A model generated the notes under the pieces. That model made no database searches. It was given only the letters and a program-made list of their open reading frames with translations, and had not been told where the DNA came from. A stretch of 64,000 bases of DNA from Streptomyces sp. LUP47B (GTDB taxonomy: Bacteria > Actinomycetota > Actinomycetes > Streptomycetales > Streptomycetaceae): contig NZ_MJAH01000006.1 in the NCBI RefSeq assembly GCF_001746295.1, positions 887,562 to 951,561 on the forward strand, given 5' to 3'. The translations under genes were made by a program, and so were the position numbers. Below, piece by piece: positions 45,660 through 54,376 of the stretch (its first letter is position 1; each line of letters opens with the position of its first letter).

Positions 45660-47738
45660 CTAGCCGCCTTGGCCGTCGGCCGGCGGGGTGACGGGTCGCG
45701 CCGCGGACGCACCGTCCGGGACGGTGGGCGACGGCGGCAGCGGGACGTCGACAGGGTTCACCGGCAGCGGGCTTGTGGGCCGCGTGTCGGTCGGGGGCGG
45801 TGCGGGAGGGGCTGGGCTTGTGGGCTGTGTGTCGGTTGGAGACGGCGGAGGTGTCACTGGGCTTGTGGGCCGTGTATCCACTGGAGACGGCGGAGGTGTC
45901 ACTGGGCTTGTGGGCCGTGTATCCACTGGAGACGGCGGAGGTGTCACTGGGCTTGTGGGCCGTGTATCCACTGGAGACGGCGGAGGTGTCACTGGGCTTG
46001 TGGGCCGTGTATCCACTGGAGACGGCGGAGGTGTCACCGGGCTTGTGGGCCGTGTATCCACTGGAGACGGCGGAGGAGTCACCGGGCTCGCGGGCCGTGT
46101 ATCCACTGGAGACGGCGGAGGAGTCACCGGGCTCGCGGGCCGTGTATCCACTGGAGACGGCGGAGGAGTCACCGGACTCGCGGGCCGCGTATCCACCGGA
46201 GACGGCACAGGAGTCGGAGTCACCGGACTCGCAGGCCGCGGGCCTGTCGGGGACGCCGGCGGGGTGACGTCCGGCGGAGTCGCCGCGGGCGCGGCATCCG
46301 GTCGGGGACGTCCCTTGAAGGGGATCTTGTCGGCGATGCTGTCGACGCCACGGCCCAGGCCGGCTTTGCCGAGCGCGCCCACAGCGAGTTTCGAGGCGCC
46401 ATTGGCGATCTCCCCGGCCGCGACATCCTTGGCATCGCCGCCCTGAGCAACGCCGACCCCGATCTTCGTTCCGACGCTGGCGCCCTCCTCGAGGAAGCTG
46501 CCCAGTTGGTCGGACACCTTCTTGCCGAGGGAGTCGCCCACCGCGGGCGTCGTCGTGTTGCCGAACCGGCCACTCTGGCCTTCTTCCACCGACGGGACGC
46601 CCCGGTTTTTGCCGATGGTGCCCACCCCGCCCTTGAAGAGGGCTCCGGCAACAGCACCGGCTGCGGCTCCGCCGAGCACGCCGGCAAACGTGAGCTCGTC
46701 GTTGTTGGCTCTCTTGGCGGCCGCCTCGATGCCGGCGTTGACGGCGAATTTCTTGCCGGCGTCGACGAGGGCATCGCCGATGAACTTGCCGACGGGATTG
46801 CCGAGGAAGCCCCCGACAACCCTGTTGTCGGTGAGCGACTTGCCGATGTCGCCGATGCTGCCCGTGGCCTTTTTGATCAAGGGAAGGTTCTTCACTGTGG
46901 CGGCAAGGGCGGGACTGATGGCCTCCGCGACGCGGCCGCCGAACTTGAGGAGCGCGCCGCCGGGGATGATGCCCAGCAGGCCGGTGACGAAGTCACCGGC
47001 CTTGATTCCGCCTGTCTGACTTGCGACTACTTGGTTGAAGACGAACAACAGACCACCGAGCAGGGCTCCGACCACGGGGAAGAAGACCGCGAGAATCGCC
47101 ACGAAGGCGGCCACCAGGACCTGCACGAACGGAAATTCCTTGAAGAAGTCGGCGATCTTCTGGAAGATGTTCCGCTCCGGGATCGCCTCCTCCGCTGCCC
47201 GGTCCAGCACCTGGGCGAGCCGGCGCTGCGCACTCTCCCGCAGCGTCCTCGCCTGCTCCGCCAGACTCCGGGCCGCACCCATCTCGGCCTGGCCCGCGTC
47301 GATGGAATCCTGGGACGAACGCGCCTGCGCCCTCTCCTCGTCGGTCGCGTCGGCGCCCAACTGCCGCGCAGTCTGGTTGGCTTGCGGCGCGGCGGCTCGC
47401 GCCCGGTCCACGGCCTGGTCGAAGACGCCCTGCGCCTCCTCCAGCCGGGGAACGTACTCGCTGTAGGCCTGAGCCGCGTCGTGGTACGACGTCTTGGTCT
47501 TGGTCAGCTTGTCCGGCAGGTCGTCGCCGACCTTCGCCCTGAGCGCGTCCATCGCGTCACCGGTGCCCTCGGAGATCGCCCCGTCCCGCTTCACGATGTT
47601 GAGCGCCCGCTCCGCGTCATCGCCGATGCTCCGGTAGCGCTGCACGATCTTCAAGATGATGTCGGGGTCGCCCGGTGCCGGGTCCGAGTCCATCCCGAGA
47701 AGCTGGAAGTCCTCGGGGCTGGCGTGCCGCCGTGCCAT
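45660..47738 (-). CDS. Large putative T7SS-secreted protein with Pro-rich repeat tail
   Basis: 692 residues from the ATG at 47738 (GGGGGAA upstream). The N-terminal 110 residues (LGMDSDPAPGDPDIILKIVQ, then DALRAKVGDDLPDKLTKTK, YHDAAQAYSEYVPRLEEAQG) are the putative T7SS signal domain. A coiled coil (115-185) and hydrophobic stretches follow (195-260: FVQVLVAAFVAILAVFFPVV, GALLGGLLFVFNQVVA), then a Gly/Ala-rich middle. The last 210 residues are tandem copies of SPVTPPPSPVDTRPT. The polymorphic toxin domain that usually ends such proteins is absent; the tail may span the wall. Lies 69 bases upstream of the WXG100 gene, same direction. Confidence 0.85.
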   Translation of the reverse strand: MARRHASPEDFQLLGMDSDPAPGDPDIILKIVQRYRSIGDDAERALNIVKRDGAISEGTGDAMDALRAKVGDDLPDKLTKTKTSYHDAAQAYSEYVPRLEEAQGVFDQAVDRARAAAPQANQTARQLGADATDEERAQARSSQDSIDAGQAEMGAARSLAEQARTLRESAQRRLAQVLDRAAEEAIPERNIFQKIADFFKEFPFVQVLVAAFVAILAVFFPVVGALLGGLLFVFNQVVASQTGGIKAGDFVTGLLGIIPGGALLKFGGRVAEAISPALAATVKNLPLIKKATGSIGDIGKSLTDNRVVGGFLGNPVGKFIGDALVDAGKKFAVNAGIEAAAKRANNDELTFAGVLGGAAAGAVAGALFKGGVGTIGKNRGVPSVEEGQSGRFGNTTTPAVGDSLGKKVSDQLGSFLEEGASVGTKIGVGVAQGGDAKDVAAGEIANGASKLAVGALGKAGLGRGVDSIADKIPFKGRPRPDAAPAATPPDVTPPASPTGPRPASPVTPTPVPSPVDTRPASPVTPPPSPVDTRPASPVTPPPSPVDTRPASPVTPPPSPVDTRPTSPVTPPPSPVDTRPTSPVTPPPSPVDTRPTSPVTPPPSPVDTRPTSPVTPPPSPVDTRPTSPVTPPPSPTDTQPTSPAPPAPPPTDTRPTSPLPVNPVDVPLPPSPTVPDGASAARPVTPPADGQGG
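45769..46235. repeat. 45-bp coding tandem repeat, about 11 copies
   Basis: Period 45 bp, in frame, encoding 15 residues (SPVTPPPSPVDTRPT and variants). The core copies from 45859 to 46218 are nearly identical (eight units with GGAGACGGCGGAGG), the outer copies diverged. The even DNA identity suggests recent expansion by slippage or unequal recombination, so copy number should vary between strains. Confidence 0.95.
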
Positions 47739-47896
47739 TGCGATTCCCCCGGTCCGGTGCGTTGACGTGCGATCGCGAGGTACACGGGGCCGGGCTCGCG
47801 GAAGGTTCAACAAATTCCGCGTCAGGTTCGAACTTTTTGGCCGGGCGGTCCCGTGTAGTCGGTGCAACGCAACACCGGACGACATGGGTGGACACG

Positions 47897-49339
47897 ATGA
47901 GCAACTGCGCGGGCCAGGTGCCCGACCCTCGACCGAGAACCGTCACGGCACACCGCATCCCGCAGGCACTGCTGTTCGCCCTGACAACTCTGTTGGCGGC
48001 GTTCCTGGTGGCGATCGGCGCAGCCGGTTCCGCCGGGGCGGCAGCCCCCGGCGACGATCTGATCAAGGTGTTCGTGGTCCAGGATCCGGCGCAGACCGGC
48101 GGGCAGCTCGCCACTTTGCAGTCGATCGCCGCGACCACACTGGGAGACGCGGCGCGGGCCGACGAGATCTTCGACCTCAACCGCGGCCTGACGCAGAAGG
48201 ACGGAGGTGCCCTGAGCAGTCCCGGCGACCAGCTGCACCCGGGCTGGGTACTGCGACTGCCGAAGGACGCCTCAGGACCCGGCGTGCAACTGGCCAGAGA
48301 CACCGGAGGCCAAGGCAACGCCTCCACTTCCCCGGCCTCCGGGTCCACGGCTCCGCCGGGCACGGGCGACGAGCGGTCCACCACGCTCACCATCCCCCTG
48401 GCCGCCGCGATCGCGACACTCGGCGCCATCCTGCTCGCCCTGGTCACCGCGGGCATCGTGGGCCGGCGGAAGGTGCGTGCCGGATTCGCCGCCGTCCGCC
48501 GGGGTCTGAACAAACTGGGCGAGCCCGCACGCCGGCGCCGCAGGCTGGCGCAACGACAGGCGACCAGCCGCTGGTTCGACGCGGACGTCGACGCGGTACG
48601 GCGTGCCTACGGCACCCTCGGCGAGTTCGCCGCCACGGACCGGGAGCCCGAGAGGCCGGTGCACGCGCTGAGCGTCGACGACGCCGGCGTGACGGTGTGG
48701 CTGTCGGCGTCCGATGCGGCCGGCGCACCATGGACGAGCATCGACAGCACGCGCTGGCGCCGTCCCGCTGCCGTGCCGGGCCGGCCGGTCCCGGGCGACA
48801 GCGGCGTGAGCGAACCCGCTGTTCTCTCCGCGGCCTGTCTGGTCCGGCCAGGCACGGACGCCGACGGCCGGCCCGTGTTCGTCGACCTCAGCCGCCTGGA
48901 CGGCGTCCTCAGCGTGACCGGTGAGAAGGTGGTGGCCCGTGACGTCGTGCAGAACCTGCTGGCGGAGATCGCCCGTACCCGTCCCGGCACTCCCGTGACC
49001 GTGCTGCGGGGAACAGCCGACGCTCCGTCGCTCGCCGTACCGCCGAGCCTCCAGCAGCTGCCGCAGGTCACCCCTCAGGCCGTGGCCGTTCCGGTCCCGG
49101 CGCAGTCGACGATCCGCGGCGCCGCCGCGCGCCGGCCACTCAGGGGACTGGTCGTGGTGGCGGGTACGCCGGGCTCGCGAGAGGCCGCCGAACTGGCAAC
49201 CTTGTGCGGCCCGGGCGGTGCGGGTTGGACCGGACTCGTCTACGGGGAAGCCCAGGACGCGCACTGGCGCTGGTACACCGACAGTGACGGCCGCGTCGAC
49301 ATCCCCGTACTGGACCTGAAACTCACGGTGCCGGCCTGA
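47897..49339 (+). CDS. LysM-containing membrane protein of the T7SS locus
   Basis: 480 residues from the ATG at 47897; the GTG at 47888 is an alternative. Predicted topology: TM1 or signal (23-50, ALLFALTTLLAAFLVAIGAA); an extracytoplasmic LysM-like domain (55-118: DDLIKVFVVQDPAQTGGQLA then DEIFDLNRGL, HPGWVLRLP); a Ser/Pro linker; TM2 (160-185, LTIPLAAAIATLGAILLALV); a very basic patch (RRRRRLAQRQ); then a 270-residue cytoplasmic domain without a known family. LysM binds peptidoglycan, so the protein could anchor the secretion machine to the wall. Divergent from the T7SS-secreted protein, sharing a 158-base promoter region. Confidence 0.8.
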   Translation: MSNCAGQVPDPRPRTVTAHRIPQALLFALTTLLAAFLVAIGAAGSAGAAAPGDDLIKVFVVQDPAQTGGQLATLQSIAATTLGDAARADEIFDLNRGLTQKDGGALSSPGDQLHPGWVLRLPKDASGPGVQLARDTGGQGNASTSPASGSTAPPGTGDERSTTLTIPLAAAIATLGAILLALVTAGIVGRRKVRAGFAAVRRGLNKLGEPARRRRRLAQRQATSRWFDADVDAVRRAYGTLGEFAATDREPERPVHALSVDDAGVTVWLSASDAAGAPWTSIDSTRWRRPAAVPGRPVPGDSGVSEPAVLSAACLVRPGTDADGRPVFVDLSRLDGVLSVTGEKVVARDVVQNLLAEIARTRPGTPVTVLRGTADAPSLAVPPSLQQLPQVTPQAVAVPVPAQSTIRGAAARRPLRGLVVVAGTPGSREAAELATLCGPGGAGWTGLVYGEAQDAHWRWYTDSDGRVDIPVLDLKLTVPA

Positions 49340-49361
49340 GTAGGGTTCCGACCCGTCACCG

Positions 49362-49700
49362 GTGGCCGTCGTGATCTTCCGGCAGCGGGCTGGCACCATC
49401 ACCGACAACGGCGCCGGGTTCCAGTCCGCCTTCCACTGGCATGCCCTGGACAAGGGCATCGCCCACACGTACATCAAGCCCCGCACCCCGCGGCTGAACG
49501 GCAAAGTCGAACGCTCCCACCGCATCGACGCCGAAGAGTTCTACCGGCTCCTCGACGGCGTCATCATCGACGACGCCGAGGTCTTCGACGACAAACTGCG
49601 CGGGTGGGAGGACTACTACAACTGCCATCGCCCTCACGGCGGCTTCGGCGGCCAGACCCCTTACGAACGCCTCAAGCAGAAGACCACGACCCAGGCGTAA
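49362..49700 (+). pseudogene. IS481-type transposase, 5'-truncated
   Basis: 113 codons of the C-terminal integrase core: ITDNGAGFQ (catalytic Asp) and PRLNGKVERSHRIDAEEFY (catalytic Glu), then WEDYYNCHRPHGGFGGQTPY, the typical end of IS481 transposases. The first Asp and the N-terminal HTH are missing. It begins only 22 bases after the LysM gene, so the T7SS locus edge is a recombination scar. Confidence 0.88.
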
Positions 49701-49880
49701 TCGGTGATCGTCAGTGGCGCATCGACACGGAACACGGGGCAACCGCCAACGAAGCACGTTGACTTGCCGTGCAGCGCGTGTCGAGTTGCTGCGTTAGCGG
49801 TAGGAAAACTCAGTCAGATGCGCTCTGCACGCCCGGAATCCATGGTCATTGCGGCGATCTGATGCGAGGATCACTGACAA

Positions 49881-49967
49881 AACGCCATCATCCTCGAAAC
49901 CCCGCCGAACTACCGGGCAAGCGGCAGCACGTCTCAGTACGTGCTGCGCAGCCTGATCCGCAAGTAA
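49881..49967 (+). pseudogene. Orphan C-terminus of a lost gene
   Basis: After a stop at 49875 a 28-codon frame reads NAIILETPPNYRASGSTSQY then VLRSLIRK-stop, followed 18 bases later by a very strong terminator. Frame, stop and terminator look like the tail of a deleted gene. Family unknown. Confidence 0.4.
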
Positions 49968-49984
49968 GTCCTTACGGGCGCCTG

Positions 49985-50018
49985 AGGGCCGCACTCCCGG
50001 TGACGGGGGTGCGGCCCT
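49985..50018 (+). terminator. Very strong terminator
   Basis: AGGGCCGCACTCCCG, loop GTGA (GNRA type), CGGGGGTGCGGCCCT: 15 paired bases with one wobble. It isolates the T7SS/IS region from the two-component genes. Confidence 0.9.
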
Positions 50019-50102
50019 TCGCCGTACCCCGTCACCGCAGGTCATCACCCACCCTCAGGTGGAGCACAGGATTCCCTCAGCCCTCGGGGACACGATCGGT
50101 AC

Positions 50103-50824
<722 letters not shown>

Positions 50825-50828
<4 letters not shown>

Positions 50829-52330
50829 GCCGCCGGCCGAACGCGAGGTCGCGCACCCGGTCCATCCGTACCCGCCTGCTCGTCTTCGTCACCGCCACCC
50901 TGGTCGTCGTCTGTGTCGCCATGGGCCTGATCACCACGCTCTTCCAGCACGCCTATCTGATGGGCACCATGGACGACCGCGTCCTCGACACCGCCGAACG
51001 CGCCCTGGGAGGAGCCTCGTTGCACCGAGAGATCGAGGACGATCTGACGTTCCTGAGAGAGACCGGGCAGCCCGCCGGAATGCTCGCCGCCCGGCTCGAC
51101 GAGGACGGCGCCATCGTCTCCGCTGCCGTCGTCGTCCAGGACGCCCCCACCCAGAGCCTCGGCACCGGCCAGCGTGCCGCCCTGGCCGGGATCGGGGCCG
51201 ACGGCGCGATGCACACCCGGACCGTGCCCGGCCTCGGCACCTATCGGGTCACCGTCCTCGAGGACGGAGGCGTCCGGGTCCTCGCCGGCCTGCCCATGGA
51301 CGACGTCCAGGACATGATCAGCGGACTCGTGATGATCGAGACGGGCGTCGCGGTGGCCGGGCTCGCCGCCGCCGGCTGCGTCTGCGCGGTGGTCATACGA
51401 CGCCAACTGCGCCCCCTCGGCCGGGTCGCCGCCACCGCCGCCGAGGTCTCCCGCGCCCCGCTCGGACACGGCGAGGTCACCGGCCTGACCCGGGTGCCGG
51501 AACGGGACACCGACCCCGACAGCGAGGCCGGCCAGGTCGGCGCCGCGCTCAACCATCTGCTCGACCACGTGGAGTCCTCCCTGGCCGAACGGCAGCGCAG
51601 CGAGGAGCGGATGCGGCGGTTCCTGGCCGACGCCAGCCACGAACTCCGTACGCCCCTCGCCTCGATCGCCGGATACGCCGAGCTGATGAACCGGGGCACC
51701 GACCGGATCGAGCCGGTGCTGGCCTGGCGCCGGGTCTCGGCGGAGTCGGCACGGATGACGGGTCTGGTGGAGGACCTGCTCCTGCTCGCCCGCCTCGACG
51801 AGGGCCGCCCTCTTCAGTCCCGCGAGGTCGACCTGGCGGCGCTGGTCGCGGAGGCGGTGTGGGACGCGCGGGCGGCAGCCGGCGGTCACGACTGGCAGCT
51901 CGAACTGAGCCTGGATACACCGGTGTTGGTCACCGGCGACGAGGCCCGCCTGCACCAGGTGGTGGCCAACCTGCTGTCCAACGCGAGGATGCACACGCCG
52001 CGTGGCACGAGGGTGGTGGCGTCGGTGGAGTCGACGGACGAGCGCTGCGTGATCCGAGTCCGGGACGACGGCCCGGGCATACCGCCCGCCCTCCTCCCCA
52101 CGGTCTTCGAACGCTTCACCCGAGCGGACACGTCCCGTTCCCGCGCCGACGCCAAGTCCGGTGGCTCCGGCCTCGGTCTGGCCATCGCGGCAGCGATCAC
52201 GGGCGCCCACGGCGGCCGCATCCGGGTGGACAGTACCCCGGGCCGCACGGAGTTCACGATCGAACTTCCGACGGCTGTGGCAGCCGGGCTGGAGGAGTGG
52301 ACGGTGCCAGGAAAACCTGCGTCGGTGTGA
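50825..52330 (+). CDS. Sensor histidine kinase
   Basis: 501 residues. It starts at 50825 with GGAG close upstream, overlapping the response regulator gene by four bases. TM1 is at about 17-40, a periplasmic sensor domain of about 120 residues follows, TM2 is at about 165-185, then HAMP (PLGRVAATAAEVS), a HisKA dimerisation helix with the phospho-acceptor His in FLADASHELRTPLASIAGYA, and a HATPase domain with N box VVANLLSNARMHT, G1 DDGPGIP, F box FERF and G2 GGSGLGLA. A complete membrane kinase for the preceding regulator; signal unknown. Confidence 0.95.
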
Positions 52331-52463
52331 CCCACCCGGGGGCGCGGAGCCGCACTCTGCCGCGGTGTTCGGCCCACGCGGCGCCGAGGTGAGGGCCTGG
52401 GCGGGCCGCTCGCCTGGCGGACTCACCGCCCAGCTCCACCGGAGTGCGTACTGCACCCAGTCA

Positions 52464-52560
52464 GAAGGCCCGCGCCCGCGGATCGGACCGGGCAGACCGC
52501 GCACGAAGCCTGACCGCCTCGCCGCCGACAGGGCTTACGGCAACCGCCCCTGCGCGCATG
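52464..52560 (+). pseudogene. Short IS5-type transposase scar
   Basis: The plus frame reads GPGRPRTKPDRLAADRAYGN and RPCAHGLRFPK, matching the GRPR..PD.l.aDrgY segment of IS5-family transposases; nothing more remains. The rest of 52331-52800 has no recognisable gene apart from an unassigned frame at 52577-52783. Confidence 0.55.
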
Positions 52561-52803
52561 GCCTGCGGTTCCCGAAGTGTGGCTGGAAGCGATCTCGCAG
52601 AAGTACGCCTGTCTCACGCCGACGGTCAATTCCCGGGACCTCTACCAGGACGGACCGTCGCGGGACCACACGGTTCACGTGCAGGCCCGGGACCGGACCG
52701 GCGAGCAGATCGCCCGCGTCCACTGGCTCGCCGCTCAAGTGGGCGGCCGGTTCACCGGGAGGGTGGAGTTGGCGCCGCTGTAACGACCAAGGACCGTCAA
52801 CTG

Positions 52804-52832
52804 TTTACAGTCGCCCCGGTTCGCGCTACCTT
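52804..52832 (+). promoter_or_regulatory. Promoter of the AA10 LPMO gene
   Basis: TTTACA (52804-52809), 17-base spacer, TACCTT (52827-52832): a good vegetative-type promoter. A start site near 52839 would place the CebR box at about +10. Confidence 0.65.
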
Positions 52833-52847
52833 CCGCAACACGTGGGG

Positions 52848-52861
52848 TGGGAGCGCTCCCA
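52848..52861. promoter_or_regulatory. CebR operator
   Basis: TGGGAGCGCTCCCA, a perfect 14-bp palindrome identical to the CebR box described in Streptomyces cellulose-utilisation genes. It sits just downstream of the promoter and 98 bases before the LPMO start. Repression relieved by cello-oligosaccharides is expected. Confidence 0.9.
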
Positions 52862-52958
52862 TACTGACGGACCGGAACCCGCCCGTATGCCGCCCCCACC
52901 CCACGGCTATCTCACACACCCGCAACGGCCCGTACCTCAAGGAACGGACTGCTCCGTC

Positions 52959-54023
52959 ATGATCCTGACAAAGTTATCGAGGGTGACCCGCGCCAGAGCC
53001 CTCTTCCTGGTCCTCGTCTCCCTGCTCGCCACCATCCCCGCCCTCAGTCTCGTCCTCACCGCCGGCGGCAGGGCCGAGGCCCACGGCACCCCGATGAAGC
53101 CCGCCAGCCGCACCTTCCTGTGCTGGCAGGACGGGCTGACCGACACCGGTGAGATCAAGCCGGTCAACCCGGCCTGCAAGAACGCGCAGGCGGTCAGCGG
53201 CACCACACCGTTCTACAACTGGTTCTCCGTGCTCCGCTCTGACGGCGCCGGCCGCACCCGCGGCTTCGTGCCGGACGGCGAGCTGTGCAGCGGCGGCAAC
53301 ACCAACTTCACCGGCTTCAACGCCGCCCGCGACGACTGGCCGCTCACCCACCTCACGTCGGGCAAGACGGTCGACTTCTCCTACAACGCCTGGGCCGCCC
53401 ACCCGGGTTGGTTCTACGTCTACGTCACCAAGGACGGCTTCGACCCGAAGAAGACGCTCACCTGGGACGACATGGAGGCCCAGCCGTTCCTGAGCGTCGA
53501 CCACCCGCCGCTCAACGGCAGCCCGGGCACGGTCGAGGCCAACTACTCCTGGACGGGGCAGCTTCCGGCGAACAAGTCCGGCCGCCACATCATCTACATG
53601 GTCTGGCAGCGTTCGGACAGCGCGGAGACCTTCTACTCCTGCTCCGACGTCGTCTTCGACGGCGGCAACGGCGAGGTCACCGGCATCCACGAGCCGGGCA
53701 ACCCGACCGAACCGGTGCCCGGCACCTGCACCGCCACCCGTAGGACCACGGGCACCTGGAGCGGCGGCTACCAGTCCGAGGTGACCGTCACCAACTCCGG
53801 CGACGTCCCGATGCTGGGCTGGATGGTCGACTGGGCCCTGCCTGCCGGCCAGAAGGTCGACAGTCTCTGGAACGGCAACGCCACCTACACCGGCCAGGAC
53901 GTGATGGTCCACAACGCCAACTGGAACGGCTCGCTCAGTCCGGGGCAGAGTACGACGTTCGGCTACGTCGTCACCGGTTCCGGAGGCGACACGGCCACGA
54001 CGCTTCCCTGTCGGGTCGGCTGA
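52959..54023 (+). CDS. AA10 lytic polysaccharide monooxygenase with CBM2
   Basis: 354 residues. The signal peptide ends AEA before HGTPMKPASR, so mature His1 (residue 42) forms the copper histidine brace with a later His (AWAAHPGWFYVY). The AA10 catalytic domain is followed by a Pro/Thr linker and a C-terminal CBM2 (about 255-354: GTWSGGYQSEVTVTNSGDVP, with exposed Trp). CBM2 plus the CebR box points to oxidative cleavage of cellulose. The start ATG at 52959 has AAGGA unusually far (15 bases) upstream; a GTG at 52983 is the alternative. Codon 6 is TTA, so translation from the ATG would need bldA tRNA. Extracellular. Confidence 0.93.
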   Translation: MILTKLSRVTRARALFLVLVSLLATIPALSLVLTAGGRAEAHGTPMKPASRTFLCWQDGLTDTGEIKPVNPACKNAQAVSGTTPFYNWFSVLRSDGAGRTRGFVPDGELCSGGNTNFTGFNAARDDWPLTHLTSGKTVDFSYNAWAAHPGWFYVYVTKDGFDPKKTLTWDDMEAQPFLSVDHPPLNGSPGTVEANYSWTGQLPANKSGRHIIYMVWQRSDSAETFYSCSDVVFDGGNGEVTGIHEPGNPTEPVPGTCTATRRTTGTWSGGYQSEVTVTNSGDVPMLGWMVDWALPAGQKVDSLWNGNATYTGQDVMVHNANWNGSLSPGQSTTFGYVVTGSGGDTATTLPCRVG

Positions 54024-54059
54024 GTCACCGTCGGAACGCGCTCGGATCCTCCGCTCAGG

Positions 54060-54092
54060 GCGGACCCGGTGGCTGTGCGCCACCGGGTCCGC
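54060..54092 (+). terminator. LPMO terminator
   Basis: GCGGACCCGGTGGC, loop TGTGC, GCCACCGGGTCCGC: a perfect 14-bp stem 37 bases after the stop. Confidence 0.9.
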
Positions 54093-54159
54093 GAGCCGGG
54101 CCGGCGCAGGGGGGTGGTGGCCGGCACGGATGATGCATGGCTTGTGACGACGCGACGCG

Positions 54160-54217
54160 CGACAACGTTGTCGAGTGGTCTGTACATGACTCTACCGCCT
54201 CAACGGACAACGATGTC
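54160..54217. promoter_or_regulatory. Two LacI-type operators before the GH92 gene
   Basis: CGACAACGTTGTCG (54160-54173) is a perfect palindrome; GACAACGATGTC (54206-54217) is the same core with one mismatch. Centres are 45 bp apart. The central CG and dyad are typical of LacI-family sugar repressors. Confidence 0.7.
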
Positions 54218-54376
54218 AAATAAGTTGGGGCAATCGGCTGGACCCGGCCGGGTGAACCCCCCGCGCGTTCCTTCGGCCGTGCGCGGTCTTCCGTGATACG
54301 CGTGGCGCACGTTACTGTCCCAGCGGCTTGTGCGACCTGTGGTGCGCGACCCGTCCGAAGGAGGAGGGGCCGCGTC

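Noticed and set aside
45769..46235. Regular repeat considered as a CRISPR array
   Set aside because: Contiguous 45-bp units without spacers, in frame inside a coding gene.
52577..52783. 68-codon frame starting MWLEAISQKYACL
   Set aside because: Plausible composition but no ribosome site or family; lies in a scar region after an IS5 remnant.
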